Counted from the stretch's first letter, positions 1-8,330 are shown. The stretch: DNA of 32,487 bases from Frateuria sp. Soil773 (GCF_001428405.1 NZ_LMSL01000014.1:78938-111424); one strand, 5' to 3'. The notes: a model not told the origin generated them from the letters alone. Numbers and translations: made by a program.

Positions 1-943
1 CGATGTCGTGCGTGGTGTCGGCCACCTTGCGCAGCTCGCCGCGGGTCGAGGTCGCCACGATGCTCCGCTGGGTGGCGTCGCGCGCCGCCTCCAGGGGTTT
101 GCGCACGTCCGCGGGGGCATCGGCATACGTCCCGGCGGCCTGCAGCACCACCAGCGGCATGTCGCCATGCGCCTCGCCCTTCGGCACCGGCTGCGCGAAC
201 ACGCGCACGTTCTGCGCCAGTTCCGAGCGCACGGTGTGCCAGAACGCCGGGCGCAGCATGCGCGCATGGCCGGCCACGGCCACGGCCGCGCTCTGCCACG
301 GCGCCGGCCCGTCGATGCACGATGCCAGCGCCGGCGACGGTTTGGCCAGCTCGCCGCGTTCGGCGCCTCGCTCGCAGCCTGCGATGAATGCGTCGCGCTG
401 TCCGTTCAACGTCGCGTCGTCCTTCATCCATTGCGCCGGCATGAAACGGCCCAGGCCCTGCGCCGGTGGATCGACCAGCACCATCCCGGCGACATCGCCC
501 GGATGCTCGTCCGCATAGCGCCGCACGATGTTGCTGCCCAGCGAATGGCCCACCAGCACCAGCGGCGTATGCAGGCCGGCCGCGCGGATCAGCGCGTGCA
601 GGTCGGATACGTCGGCGTCGAGCCCGCGCGGCAGCGGCCCCTCGGCGCTGAAGCCGTAGCCCGCGCGGTCGTAGGAGCAGACGCGCGCCTGCGCCGCCAG
701 CATCGGCTGTACCCGGAACCAGCTCGCCGAATCGGCCTGCGAACCGGATTCCAGCAGCACCGTCGCCGGTCCCTTGCCGCTACAGCGCAGATCGAGGCTG
801 CGCCCCTGGCCGATGGCGACCATCCGGCCCGGCCCGGCATAGCTGTCCGGCGTCTTCGCCGGCACCGGCGAGGCAGCGGCTGCCGTGGCAGCCAGCAGGG
901 CGGTGCAGGCCATGCCCAGGCATCCAGAACGCGCATGTCCCAT
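1..943 (-). CDS. Exported alpha/beta hydrolase, 3' end beyond window
   Basis: The frame opens at ATG 943, preceded by GGAGAG at 7-8 nt, and stays open to base 1, so about 313 residues are visible and the stop lies outside. The N-terminus (MGHARSGCLGMACTALLAAT, then an Ala-rich stretch) looks like a signal peptide, so export is inferred. The body has the alpha/beta-hydrolase pattern: an oxyanion-region strand (TVLLESGSQADSASW), SYDRAGYG, the nucleophile elbow GHSLGS (Ser near residue 137) and VLVDPPA. The last visible residues, TTHDI, probably carry the catalytic His. Substrate cannot be read from sequence; an esterase or lipase-like role is the usual guess. It lies 103 bp downstream of the HAD gene on the same strand, with its own ribosome site. 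Other frames here are shadows. Confidence 0.85.
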   Translation of the reverse strand, partial: MGHARSGCLGMACTALLAATAAAASPVPAKTPDSYAGPGRMVAIGQGRSLDLRCSGKGPATVLLESGSQADSASWFRVQPMLAAQARVCSYDRAGYGFSAEGPLPRGLDADVSDLHALIRAAGLHTPLVLVGHSLGSNIVRRYADEHPGDVAGMVLVDPPAQGLGRFMPAQWMKDDATLNGQRDAFIAGCERGAERGELAKPSPALASCIDGPAPWQSAAVAVAGHARMLRPAFWHTVRSELAQNVRVFAQPVPKGEAHGDMPLVVLQAAGTYADAPADVRKPLEAARDATQRSIVATSTRGELRKVADTTHDI

Positions 944-1046
944 ACGTCTCTCCGGTTCGGGTCGAGCCTGGGACCGGCGCACCGGAGGGAAAGTTCACGG
1001 TTCGGGGGGGCGTGCTGCCGGCCGGACCGCCCCGCTCCCGCCGCGG

Positions 1047-1679
1047 CTACGCCAGCGCGTCGCGCAGTTGCGCCAGCCGGCGGATCACCGGCACGCCCTC
1101 GGGAATGCGCGGGTCGACCGCGTCGGGCTGGAACGCGAACACCCGCATCCCCGCGGCCAGCCCGGCCCGGATGCCCGGCAGGCTGTCCTCGACCACGGCG
1201 CAGCGCCCGGGCGGCACGCCCAGCCGCGCCGCGGCGTGCAGGAAGATGTCCGGGTCGGGCTTCCATGCGCCGATCTCGTAGCAACTGAAGATGCGCCCCT
1301 CGAAGAACGCGAGCAGGCCGGTGAGCGACAGGCTCAGCTCGATCTTCTCGCGCGGCCCGCTGGAGGCGACGCATTTCGGCAGCGCCAGGCCCTGCACCAG
1401 TTCCATCGCGCCGTCGACCGGCCGCAGCCTTTCGCGGAAGATCGCGGCGGTGCGCCGGCGCAGCTCGATGGCGAAATGCGCCGGAAGCTTCCTGCCGAGC
1501 GCCGCCTCGATCTCGCGCAGGCACGCGGCGAGTTCCAGCCCGCGGAACCGCTCCATCGCCTCCCGGCCGGTCAGGGGAAATCCGTGCGCGGACAGCGCCT
1601 CGGCGAATACCTCGTTGCTCAGCGACTCGCTGTCGACGAGCGTGCCGTCGCAATCGAAGATCACGGCATCCAGGCTCAC
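1047..1679 (-). CDS. HAD-superfamily phosphatase (beta-phosphoglucomutase/6-phosphogluconate phosphatase-like)
   Basis: All four HAD motifs are present: motif I FDCDGTLVDSE (nucleophile Asp then Asp, residues 8-18), motif II SS in VASSGPREK, motif III Lys in WKPDPDIF and motif IV VEDSLPGIRAG. The helical cap between motifs I and II places it in subfamily IA with YieH, YcjU and Gph-type sugar-phosphate phosphatases. The physiological substrate is unknown. The frame can start at ATG 1718, but GTG 1679 has GGGGAAG five bases upstream and begins just before motif I, so I prefer it (210 aa). It follows hemY on the same strand by about 70 bp (30 bp from the ATG), so it may be co-transcribed with hemX-hemY; a role in haem synthesis is not implied by the family. 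Confidence 0.88.
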   Translation of the reverse strand: MSLDAVIFDCDGTLVDSESLSNEVFAEALSAHGFPLTGREAMERFRGLELAACLREIEAALGRKLPAHFAIELRRRTAAIFRERLRPVDGAMELVQGLALPKCVASSGPREKIELSLSLTGLLAFFEGRIFSCYEIGAWKPDPDIFLHAAARLGVPPGRCAVVEDSLPGIRAGLAAGMRVFAFQPDAVDPRIPEGVPVIRRLAQLRDALA

Positions 1680-1748
1680 CGGGACTTCCCCGCGCCAGGC
1701 CGGTGGAACGGAGGGCATGCCATCGGCGGCCTCAGGCTGCCGGGACGT

Positions 1749-3005
1749 TCACTCGCGCAACCGCGGCACGCCATGTTCGTCGCGCTCCTCCACCGCGATC
1801 GGGCGCGTATCCAGCCGGGTCGGGCGCAGGCCGGCCGGCAGCGGCTCGACCGCGTCGCCGCGCGCGAACGCCAGCGCATTGCGGTAGCAGCGCTGCGCGA
1901 GGACGGCGTCGCCCTGCCCCGCATAGGCATCGCCCAGCGCCTCCCACACGCCCGCGCCCGGCTGCAGCGCCAGCGCGCGGTCCAGGTATTGCTGCGCCTT
2001 GCCCCACAGCTTCTGCCGCACGCACATGCGGCCCAGCGCGAGCAGCAGGCCGGCGTCGTTCGGGTGCGCGTCGAGCCAGCCTTCGGCGCGGCGCAGGCGC
2101 GCGTCGAGATCCTCGTTGCCGAGCGCGCCCCAGGTCTCCACCAGCAGCGGCGACCACTCGCGGCGCAGCGCGGATTCGAGTTCGTCCATGGCCGGCAGCA
2201 CCAGGCCGAAGCCGGCCGCGCGCCGGGCGTAGGCGTCGATCACCGCCGGCAGCCGGCGCTGGCTCTTGGGCAGTTGCGACCACAACGTGTTCAGTGCCTC
2301 GCCGTCCGCCGCGTTGCGGATCGAGGCGACCAGCACGGCAGCCTCCAGCTCCGCGTAGCCGCGACTGCCGAGCGCACCGCTCTTCTGCAGCGGCTCCAGC
2401 GCCGTGCGCGCGCGGCGGTAGTCGCCGGCGGCGAGCGCGGCCAGCGCAAGCTCGCGCCAGCCGCCGGGGGTGAGGCTGCCGCTGTCGGCCTCCGGCGCCA
2501 GCAGGGCCAGCACCTCGGCCGGCTTGCCGTCGCGGCGCAGCACGCGGGCACGCAGCACGCGGGCTGCGCGCGGCGCCGACTGGCCGGCCTCGGCCAGCGC
2601 CTCCAGCGCGCGGCCGTGCTCGCCCCGGCGCGACGCGGCCTCGGCGGCCGCGAGCAGCGCCGGGCCGCGCAGCGCCTCGAAGCGCGAGGCGCGCTGCAGG
2701 TCGCGCTCGGCGTCGCCGTGGCGTCCTTCCATCAGCGCGACCAGGCCCTCGCCCAGCCGCTGCTGGCTGACCCGCCGGTGCCGGCGCGAGATCGCGCCGA
2801 ACGGCCAGCGCGCCAGCCGCCACAGCAAGGTGATGAGCGCCCACGCCAGCAGCAGGATGACCAGCGCGGCGACCACCGTGGTTTCCGCCCGCCAGCCGCG
2901 CAGGCGCACCAGCACGTAGCCGGGATCGTCCGCCACCCAGTGCCAGCCGAACGCGGCCACCGCGGCGACCGCGATCAGCAGCAGGATCCAGCGCCACAAC
3001 CTCAC
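1749..3005 (-). CDS. hemY: HemY, haem biosynthesis-associated TPR membrane protein
   Basis: 418 aa, starting at GTG 3005 inside the stop codon of hemX (GTGA overlap), which indicates translational coupling. Two hydrophobic helices at residues about 4-22 and 43-64 anchor it in the inner membrane. The rest is helical with tetratricopeptide character: repeated Ala/Leu-rich helix pairs, for example GDAERDLQRASRFEALRGPA and AQQYLDRALALQPGAGVWEA. This is the architecture of proteobacterial HemY, which is found with hemX and hemD and is linked to late porphyrin synthesis; its exact biochemical function is still unsettled. It is not the protoporphyrinogen oxidase that shares the HemY name in Firmicutes. 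Length fits the family (about 400 aa). Confidence 0.9.
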   Translation of the reverse strand: MRLWRWILLLIAVAAVAAFGWHWVADDPGYVLVRLRGWRAETTVVAALVILLLAWALITLLWRLARWPFGAISRRHRRVSQQRLGEGLVALMEGRHGDAERDLQRASRFEALRGPALLAAAEAASRRGEHGRALEALAEAGQSAPRAARVLRARVLRRDGKPAEVLALLAPEADSGSLTPGGWRELALAALAAGDYRRARTALEPLQKSGALGSRGYAELEAAVLVASIRNAADGEALNTLWSQLPKSQRRLPAVIDAYARRAAGFGLVLPAMDELESALRREWSPLLVETWGALGNEDLDARLRRAEGWLDAHPNDAGLLLALGRMCVRQKLWGKAQQYLDRALALQPGAGVWEALGDAYAGQGDAVLAQRCYRNALAFARGDAVEPLPAGLRPTRLDTRPIAVEERDEHGVPRLRE

Positions 3006-4171
3006 GGCTTCGCCTCCGCGTGCGCGGCGCTGGAACTGGCCGCCGGTGCGGCGGACGGGCCGTTGGCCGCGCCGGCGCCCGGCGCCTCGGCCGGCTTCAG
3101 GGCGTGCACCGCACGCAGGTTGCGCAGTTCGGCCAGCGCAGCGCCGAGCTGCACCGGCGCGGCCGGCTTCAGGTTGGCGAGCAGGGCGGCCAGTTCGCCG
3201 CGCGCCTGCCGCACCGAGGCGTCGGCGGCATCGAACTGGCCGGCCAGGTCGGCATCCGCCCGCCGCAGCGCCGCCTGCGCGGCCTCGCTGTCGTAGGCGA
3301 GCAGCGCGGCCTGCGCCTGCGCCAGGTCGAGCGCGGCAAGCTCGCGCGCGAAGCGCGCATCGGCGACCGCCAGCGGCGCGCCGTTGTCGCGCTGCACGCT
3401 GACCACGCCGGCCAGCGCGCGGCGGATGCGCGACCACGCGTCGTCCGCCGGCGCGGCGGCGGTGGCGTCGAGCGGCTTCAGCGGCAGCTGGGCCAGCCCG
3501 TCGCGCAGGCGGCCCAGGGTCGCCAACTGCGCGTCGCGGGTCTGCGGCTGGCTGCGCGCCAGCGCCTCGCGCTCGGCCTGGATGCTCTGGCGCAGGCCGG
3601 AGAACGCGCCGTCGTTGACCGCGGCCAGGCTCTGGTCGGCCAGCGCGTACGCGGCGGCCGCGCCTTCGGCATCGTGGAACAGCAGGTAGCGCTGGCCGGC
3701 CATGCGCAGCAGCGATTCGGTCTCGTCCAGCAGCATGGTGTCGTGGCCGGACAGGCTCTTCTCCGACAGCTTGGTCACCGCATCCTCGATGTTGCGCAGG
3801 CGCTCGGCCTGGCCGAGCAGTTCCTCGCGCAGCGAGCGGTTGACCTGGTCGGCATCGGCCAGCCGCTGGCGCAGCGAGCTGCGTTCGCTGCCGAGCGTGT
3901 CGAGCGTGCCTTCCAGCGTGCCGACACGGGCCTGCAGCGCGGCGACGGCGCGGCTGTCGTCGGCGCTGCCCTGTTCCTGCCGCCACTGGCGCCAGCCGAC
4001 GTAGGCGCTGCCGCCGACGGCGATCAGGGCCAGCACCACGGCCAGCGCGAGGCTGCCGCCGCGGCGCGGCGCGGGCGCGCGCACCGGCGCGGGCGCAGGG
4101 CGGGGAGCGGGAACCGCCGCGGACGGCGCGGCGTGGTCGGAGGCAGGCGTGTCTTGGCTCATGCGCGCCAT
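3002..4171 (-). CDS. hemX: HemX, membrane-anchored haem biosynthesis-associated protein
   Basis: 389 aa from ATG 4171; ATG 4162 (MSQDTP) is an equally possible start and neither has a strong ribosome site. Layout: a Pro/Ala-rich cytoplasmic tail (1-37), one transmembrane helix (about 40-59), a coiled-coil segment rich in Arg, Glu and Leu (about 75-145, starting AVAALQARVGTLEGTLDTLG), a helical periplasmic domain, and a low-complexity Ala/Pro tail. This is typical HemX, often annotated as a putative uroporphyrinogen-III C-methyltransferase although the SAM-methylase fold is absent. It overlaps hemY. In relatives hemX directly follows hemD; here a peptide transporter lies between and only a decayed hemD 3' fragment sits just upstream. 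Confidence 0.9.
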   Translation of the reverse strand: MARMSQDTPASDHAAPSAAVPAPRPAPAPVRAPAPRRGGSLALAVVLALIAVGGSAYVGWRQWRQEQGSADDSRAVAALQARVGTLEGTLDTLGSERSSLRQRLADADQVNRSLREELLGQAERLRNIEDAVTKLSEKSLSGHDTMLLDETESLLRMAGQRYLLFHDAEGAAAAYALADQSLAAVNDGAFSGLRQSIQAEREALARSQPQTRDAQLATLGRLRDGLAQLPLKPLDATAAAPADDAWSRIRRALAGVVSVQRDNGAPLAVADARFARELAALDLAQAQAALLAYDSEAAQAALRRADADLAGQFDAADASVRQARGELAALLANLKPAAPVQLGAALAELRNLRAVHALKPAEAPGAGAANGPSAAPAASSSAAHAEAKP

Positions 4172-4198
4172 GCTAGCAGCCCGCGTCGCGGCGCCGCC

Positions 4199-4294
4199 TC
4201 AAGCTTTTGTGAACGGTCCGGCACGCCACGCGACGGCCGGCGGACAGCACCGGCGGCGCCTGCGCGATGCGGGCGAAACCGGCGCACCGTGGCA
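4199..4294 (-). pseudogene. Decayed duplicate of the hemD 3' end
   Basis: On the minus strand this stretch aligns with the last ~100 bases of intact hemD (6387-6486). It shares an uninterrupted 19-base block encoding AGFARI, the GTGCCGG block and the same TGA stop. By hand I count roughly 71 of 85 aligned bases identical, with one 11-base deletion that destroys the frame; many differences are C-to-T or G-to-A on the coding strand, as in a decaying copy. A further 14-base match (CCCGCGCCGGC region, near 4300-4310) suggests the remnant reaches about 4320 with a larger internal deletion. The stop lies 28-37 bases before the hemX start, the place where hemD would be expected to end. Confidence 0.8.
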
Positions 4295-4382
4295 GGGCCG
4301 GCGCGGGCACGGCCTCCGACGCGATCCATCTCCTCGCGCCATCCCCGCGGCCGCCACGACAGGCGCTCCCGCGAAAGAGCCT

Positions 4383-5900
4383 TCACCTGACTCCATGCAT
4401 CAACCGGTTGATCAGCGGCGATACGAGCAGCAGCACGCTCCCCGTACCCAGCAACAGCCAGAACCCGAAGCCGAAGCCGGACAAGGCCGAAGCCGCCGTC
4501 ATGCCGTGCTCGCCGCTGATGCGGGAGGCCAGCAGGCCGGACAGGTTGCCGCCCGCCGCCGTGGACAGGAACCAGCCGCCCATCGCCAGCCCGACCAGCC
4601 GCGGCGGCGCCAGCTTGGTCACCATCGACAGCCCGATCGGCGACAGGCACAGCTCGCCCACCGTCTGCAAGGCGTAGCAGGCGGCCAGCGGCCAGAACGG
4701 GATCAGGCCGCGGCTCCCCAGCAGGTGCGCCAGCGCATACGTCAGCACCAGGAAACCCAGCCCGTTGAAGACCAGCCCCAACCCGGACTTGAACGGGATC
4801 GAGGGCTCGGCCCGGCGCCTGCCGAGCCACCCCCAGGCCACGCTGACCGCGGGCGCCAGCACGATGATGGTGAGCGGGCTGATCGACTGGAACCAGCTCA
4901 CCGGGAACTCCCAGCCGAACATCCTGCGGTCCACCAGATTTTGCGCCAGGAAGTTGAAGGAACTTCCGAGCTGGTAATAGAACATCCAGAACAGCACGTT
5001 GAAGCCGAAGACGATCAGCATCGCCCATACGCGGTGCAACTGGATGCGGCCGTGCGACAGCGCCTCGCGCACCAGCAGCGCGGACACCGCCACCGCGAGC
5101 GCCCCGATCAGCCACTGCAACGCGACCGTCCCCATCCGCGACAGCAGCAGGTACACCAGCGGTATCGACGCCAGGGCCCCGGCCAGCACCAGCCAGGCGC
5201 GCGAACGGGCCGCCTGGCCGGGCAGCGGTCGCCCTACCTCGCCCAGCTGGCGGCGCCCGAACCAGAACCACAGGAAGCTGAGCACCATGCCGATGCCGGC
5301 GGCCACGAACACCAGCCGATAGTTCTGTTCGAGCGGCGTGGCCGTGAACGTGGAGGCCAGCCAGCCGGTCAGCAGCGGCGCGGCCAGCGCGCCGGCATTG
5401 ATGCCCATGTAGAACAGCGTGAAGCCGCGGTCGCGGCGCGGGTCGTCTCGGCCGTAGAGCCGGCCCACCATCGAGGAGATGTTCGGCTTGAACAGGCCGT
5501 TGCCGACGACCACCATCGACAATCCGCCCATGAAGGCCGGTTTGCTCGGTATCGTCAGCACGAACAATCCCGCCGCCATCACCAGGGCTCCGATCAGGAT
5601 CGCGCGCTGGCAGCCGATCATCCTGTCGGCCACGTAGCCGCCGAAAATGCCGGTGCTGAAGATCAACGCCGTATAGGTGCCGAAGATCGCGCCGGCCCAG
5701 CCCTGGCCGGCCGCATCGCCGTGGTAGAACTGCGCCACGGCATACAGCGCGATGGCCCAGCTCACGCTGTAGAAGGCGAAGCGCTCCCAGAACTCGGTCA
5801 TGAACAGCATCCACAGCGGACGCGGATGGCCGAGCCACTGCGGATAGACCGGCTCCGCCGCCGGCACGATGTCGATGGGCTGGCTCACGGACTCCCCCAT
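4383..5900 (-). CDS. POT/PTR2-family proton-coupled oligopeptide transporter
   Basis: 505 aa from ATG 5900, with about 12-14 hydrophobic helices. The POT signature ExxER is present (E36, E39, R40 in TEFWERFAFYS), as is the PTR2 signature FTLFYMGINAGALAAPLLTG near residue 160. These motifs define the family of H+-driven di/tripeptide importers (DtpA-like) in the inner membrane. The family also has members carrying nitrate or other solutes, so the substrate is inferred. The frame is open a further 48 codons upstream, but that segment is Arg/Ser/Pro-rich and non-conserved-looking; ATG 5900 puts the first helix at the usual distance, though no clear Shine-Dalgarno precedes it. The gene interrupts the hemD-hemX pair and is bracketed by hemD 3' sequence on both sides, so it is probably an insertion. 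Confidence 0.92.
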   Translation of the reverse strand: MGESVSQPIDIVPAAEPVYPQWLGHPRPLWMLFMTEFWERFAFYSVSWAIALYAVAQFYHGDAAGQGWAGAIFGTYTALIFSTGIFGGYVADRMIGCQRAILIGALVMAAGLFVLTIPSKPAFMGGLSMVVVGNGLFKPNISSMVGRLYGRDDPRRDRGFTLFYMGINAGALAAPLLTGWLASTFTATPLEQNYRLVFVAAGIGMVLSFLWFWFGRRQLGEVGRPLPGQAARSRAWLVLAGALASIPLVYLLLSRMGTVALQWLIGALAVAVSALLVREALSHGRIQLHRVWAMLIVFGFNVLFWMFYYQLGSSFNFLAQNLVDRRMFGWEFPVSWFQSISPLTIIVLAPAVSVAWGWLGRRRAEPSIPFKSGLGLVFNGLGFLVLTYALAHLLGSRGLIPFWPLAACYALQTVGELCLSPIGLSMVTKLAPPRLVGLAMGGWFLSTAAGGNLSGLLASRISGEHGMTAASALSGFGFGFWLLLGTGSVLLLVSPLINRLMHGVR

Positions 5901-6386
5901 GGTTGACGAATTGGCGCGCAACGCGCCGGCGACGGGATGCGAGTGCGTGGACGGCCGGCCGTCGTCGATACGCACCGACCGGCGGGCCACTGGCCGAAAC
6001 CGCCGCGATCGACCGACGGACCGTCCGCGGGACGATGGCCGCATCGGTCGGGACAGGCACGCCGCTCATTCGGACAGACCTTCCGGCCGCGGCGATCCCG
6101 ACCGTGCGGCATCCCCGTGCCGCCAGCCTGGCGCCTGGCATCGGAACCCGGCATTCATCGTGGCCCGCGCGCTCTGGCGATGTCTTGTCGTATGCCAGCG
6201 CGATCCGTGCCGAGTTCCGCACAAATCCGGGCGGGCAGCACCCGCCCGGATCGCGTCCACGGTCGCCCCGAGGCTGCTCCGGCAGCCGCTCGAATCCGGG
6301 CAAAGCCGCAACGGGCCGGGCAAGGCCCAGGCATCCCACTGCCGCGCCGGAACGCTACCTACGGATGGATCGACATGCGGCGCGCC
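5901..6386. other. Gene-free region between hemD and the peptide transporter
   Basis: 486 bases with no convincing reading frame on either strand. It holds a strong hairpin (6225-6251) and, at its right end, the junction just after the hemD stop. Homology with the second hemD tail persists only about 10 bases past the stop, marking one border of the inserted segment. The transporter promoter must lie here, but I see no good -35/-10 pair. Confidence 0.6.
6225..6251 (-). terminator. Perfect 11-bp hairpin downstream of hemD
   Basis: ATCCGGGCGGG and its exact reverse complement CCCGCCCGGAT are separated by a 5-base loop. On the minus strand the stem is followed by TTTG, only a weak U-tract. It lies about 135 bases after the hemD stop and 325 before the transporter start, so it may terminate hemD transcription or act in the transporter leader. 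Confidence 0.5.
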
Positions 6387-7226
6387 TCAAGCCTTCGCGG
6401 ACGGCCCGGCACGCCGCGCGGCGGCCGCCAGCAGGTCGGCGGACAACGCCGACGAAGCCAGCACGATGCGGGCGAAACCGGCCGCTCCGACCGCCGCCGC
6501 CAGCCGCTCGCTGCTCACGACGGCGGTGGCCGCGCACAAGTGCCTCCACGCCGGCGCGGGCAACCGCTGCCGCAGGCATTGCAGCGCCTCGGCGCTGGAC
6601 AGCAGCACGCGGGCGCTGGCCGGCAGCCGCATCAGCGCCTGCGTGTGCCGGCGATCCAGCCGCGGCGCGGTGCGGCGGTATACATGCACTTCGCGCAGCC
6701 GCGCGCCGCGCGCCGCCAGTTGCCGGCGCAGCACGCCGCGGCCGCCGTCGGCACCGACCAGGGCCACGCGGCGGCCGTGCAACTGCGCGAACGCCGGCAG
6801 TTCGAGCACGCCTTCGCTATCCTGCCGCTGACGCGGCGCCTGCGCTTGCAGGCCGTGCCGCTGCAAGGCGCGCGCGGTGCCCTGGCCGACCGCGAAGACG
6901 TCGGCGGACGTGCGCAGTTCGCAGAGCGCGGCGGCGAAGCGCACCGCCGCGGGACTGGTGAACAGCAGCAACTCGGCGTCCAGCGCATCGCGCAACGCCG
7001 CGCGCGCGGCTGCCGGATCGTCCGCCGCGCGCAGGGCCAGCCCGGGCAAGAGCAGCGGCACGCCGCCGTGCCGGCGCACCTGGCGCGCCAGCGCGGCCGC
7101 GGTGCCGGCGGGCCGGGTGATCACCACGACGCGGCCGCGCAGGCCCTCCCGGGCTGCGTTCTCCCGGGCTGCATTCTCCCGGGCTGCGGTGACTGGCTTG
7201 TCGGCGCCTGCGCGTTCGGGCTTCAT
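6387..7226 (-). CDS. hemD: Uroporphyrinogen-III synthase (HemD)
   Basis: 279 aa from ATG 7226. HemD closes and inverts hydroxymethylbilane to uroporphyrinogen III, the branch point to haem, sirohaem and cobalamin. The two-domain HemD pattern is visible: N-terminal VVVITRPAGTAAALARQVRRHG, then LLFTSPAAVRF and DVFAVGQGTARAL, a second-domain strand RRVALVGADGGRG, VYRRTAPRL, and a C-terminal LLSSAEALQCL. The frame is open further upstream but crosses into the region divergent with the thioesterase. Residues about 13-27 are an in-frame repeat (AREN-A units) encoded by a 15-bp tandem repeat, placed before the fold begins. Its usual partners hemX/hemY are displaced 2.2 kb downstream by the transporter insertion. 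Confidence 0.9.
   Translation of the reverse strand: MKPERAGADKPVTAARENAARENAAREGLRGRVVVITRPAGTAAALARQVRRHGGVPLLLPGLALRAADDPAAARAALRDALDAELLLFTSPAAVRFAAALCELRTSADVFAVGQGTARALQRHGLQAQAPRQRQDSEGVLELPAFAQLHGRRVALVGADGGRGVLRRQLAARGARLREVHVYRRTAPRLDRRHTQALMRLPASARVLLSSAEALQCLRQRLPAPAWRHLCAATAVVSSERLAAAVGAAGFARIVLASSALSADLLAAAARRAGPSAKA
7146..7190. repeat. 3 x 15-bp tandem repeat inside hemD 5' coding region
   Basis: Three units of CTCCCGGGCTGC followed by GTT, ATT or GGT, in perfect register. As the unit is a multiple of three, copy number can change without a frameshift. It encodes the AREN-A repeats in the HemD N-terminal extension. Confidence 0.9.
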
Positions 7227-7278
7227 GCGGCGCAGTGTAGCCGTCGCATCTGCCCGTTGCCCTACACTCTGCGGCCCG

Positions 7279-7773
7279 ATGCCTGCCGGATCCTCGCTTC
7301 CCGTGACCACCACCGCCCCGCATGCCCAGGCCCTGGCGCTGGCCGATTTCATCCGCCGCGAAATCCCGCTGGCGCGCGCAATGGACCTGCGGCTGGAGCA
7401 CTACGACGGCGATCGGCTCGGCCTCGCCCTGCCGCTGGCGCCCAACGTCAACGACAAGGGTTGCGCCTTCGGCGGCAGCCTGGTCAGTGCGATGACCCTG
7501 GCCGGCTGGGCACTGGTGGAGCTGGCCCTGCGCCAGCGCGGCGAGGACTGCGACGTGTTCGTCGCCGAATCCGGCGTGCGCTACCTGCAACCGGTGTGGA
7601 ACGACTTCCTGGCCGAGGCACGGCTGGCCGACGGTGCCGGCTGGGCGACGTTCTTCGACACCTTGGCGGCGCGCGGCAAGGCGCGCATCGAGGTCGCCTG
7701 CGAGGTGCCCGGCACCGACGGCAAGCCCGCGGCCGTGCTGGAGGCGCGCTTCGTCGCCAAGCGCCGGGGCTGA
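7279..7773 (+). CDS. YiiD C-terminal-type hotdog thioesterase
   Basis: 164 aa from ATG 7279. The sequence matches the YiiD_C hotdog thioesterase family: NDKGCAFGGSLVSAMTLAGW in the central hotdog helix region, then SGVRYLQPVWNDFLAEA and a C-terminal RIEVACEV...GKPAAVLEARFVA strand. In E. coli YiiD (FabY-like) this domain is fused to a GNAT acetyltransferase; here it stands alone. It probably hydrolyses an acyl-CoA or acyl-ACP thioester in the cytoplasm, but the substrate is unknown. It is divergent from hemD with 52 bp between start codons; TACACT at 7263-7268 is a possible -10 but lies very close to the start, so the true start might be GTG 7303 (VTTTAPH). Confidence 0.82.
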   Translation: MPAGSSLPVTTTAPHAQALALADFIRREIPLARAMDLRLEHYDGDRLGLALPLAPNVNDKGCAFGGSLVSAMTLAGWALVELALRQRGEDCDVFVAESGVRYLQPVWNDFLAEARLADGAGWATFFDTLAARGKARIEVACEVPGTDGKPAAVLEARFVAKRRG

Positions 7774-7825
7774 TGCCGGCGGCCGCTTGCGGCAGAATGG
7801 GGGCTTCTCGATGGGGGACCACCGC

Positions 7826-8239
7826 ATGCGACGCCTGCCGCTATTGCTCACCCTGCTCGCCGCCGTGCTGCTCGGCGGCTGCGCCTCCGACCAGCGCAAC
7901 CAGGCGCTGATCCACACGCTCAACGCCTACGCCAACACGCTGCGCTGGGGCGATTTCTCCACCGCGCTGCAGTTCGTCGATCCGAAGGAGCGTGCGGCGC
8001 ATCCGCCCAGCGCGCTGGACATGGAGCGCTACAAGCAGCTCAAGGTGAGCGACTACAACGACGACGCCGGCCCCCAGCCCAGCGGCGAGAACGAGGTGCG
8101 CCAGGTGGTGCAGATCAACCTGGTGAACCTGCACACCCAGTCCGAGCGCAGCGTGATCGATCGCCAGGTGTGGCGCTACGACCCTGAGAAGAACCGCTGG
8201 TGGCTGATGTCCGGCCTGCCGGACATCACCGGCGAATAG
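7826..8239 (+). CDS. Small lipoprotein of unknown function
   Basis: 137 aa from ATG 7826, chosen because GGGGGA sits 7-8 bases upstream; ATG 7811 in the same frame would add five residues. The N-terminus MRRLPLLLTLLAAVLLGGC is a clear lipoprotein signal peptide with lipobox LGGC (Cys19). The mature part has a mixed alpha/beta character: an N-terminal helix (NQALIHTLNAYANTLRWGDF), then strands ending in DRQVWRYDPEKNRWWLMSGL. This resembles NTF2/SnoaL-like small periplasmic lipoproteins, but I do not recognise a named family. Gene spacing (52 bases after the thioesterase, same strand) allows co-transcription. Confidence 0.85.
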   Translation: MRRLPLLLTLLAAVLLGGCASDQRNQALIHTLNAYANTLRWGDFSTALQFVDPKERAAHPPSALDMERYKQLKVSDYNDDAGPQPSGENEVRQVVQINLVNLHTQSERSVIDRQVWRYDPEKNRWWLMSGLPDITGE

Positions 8240-8259
8240 CCCGCGCCGCCGCCCCCGCT

Positions 8260-8288
8260 TTGCGCGCGCCCGGCCGGTGCCGGATAAT
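8260..8288 (+). promoter_or_regulatory. Candidate promoter of the rhodanese-like gene
   Basis: GATAAT at 8283-8288 is one base from the -10 consensus, with TTGCGC 17 bases upstream (8260-8265), 43 bases before the start codon. The -35 match is only moderate. Confidence 0.45.
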
Positions 8289-8330
8289 CCGTCGTTTGCG
8301 CGGATGCCCCGCGCCGGCGGACCCTTGGCG

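Noticed and set aside
885-3296. A long plus-strand frame opposite the HAD gene and hemY
   Set aside because: Low-complexity His/Arg/Gln-rich product without motifs, antisense to genes with clear family signatures.
5901-6044. N-terminal extension of the peptide transporter
   Set aside because: Arg/Ser/Pro-rich, no helix, unlike the family; ATG 5900 gives the normal distance to the first membrane helix.
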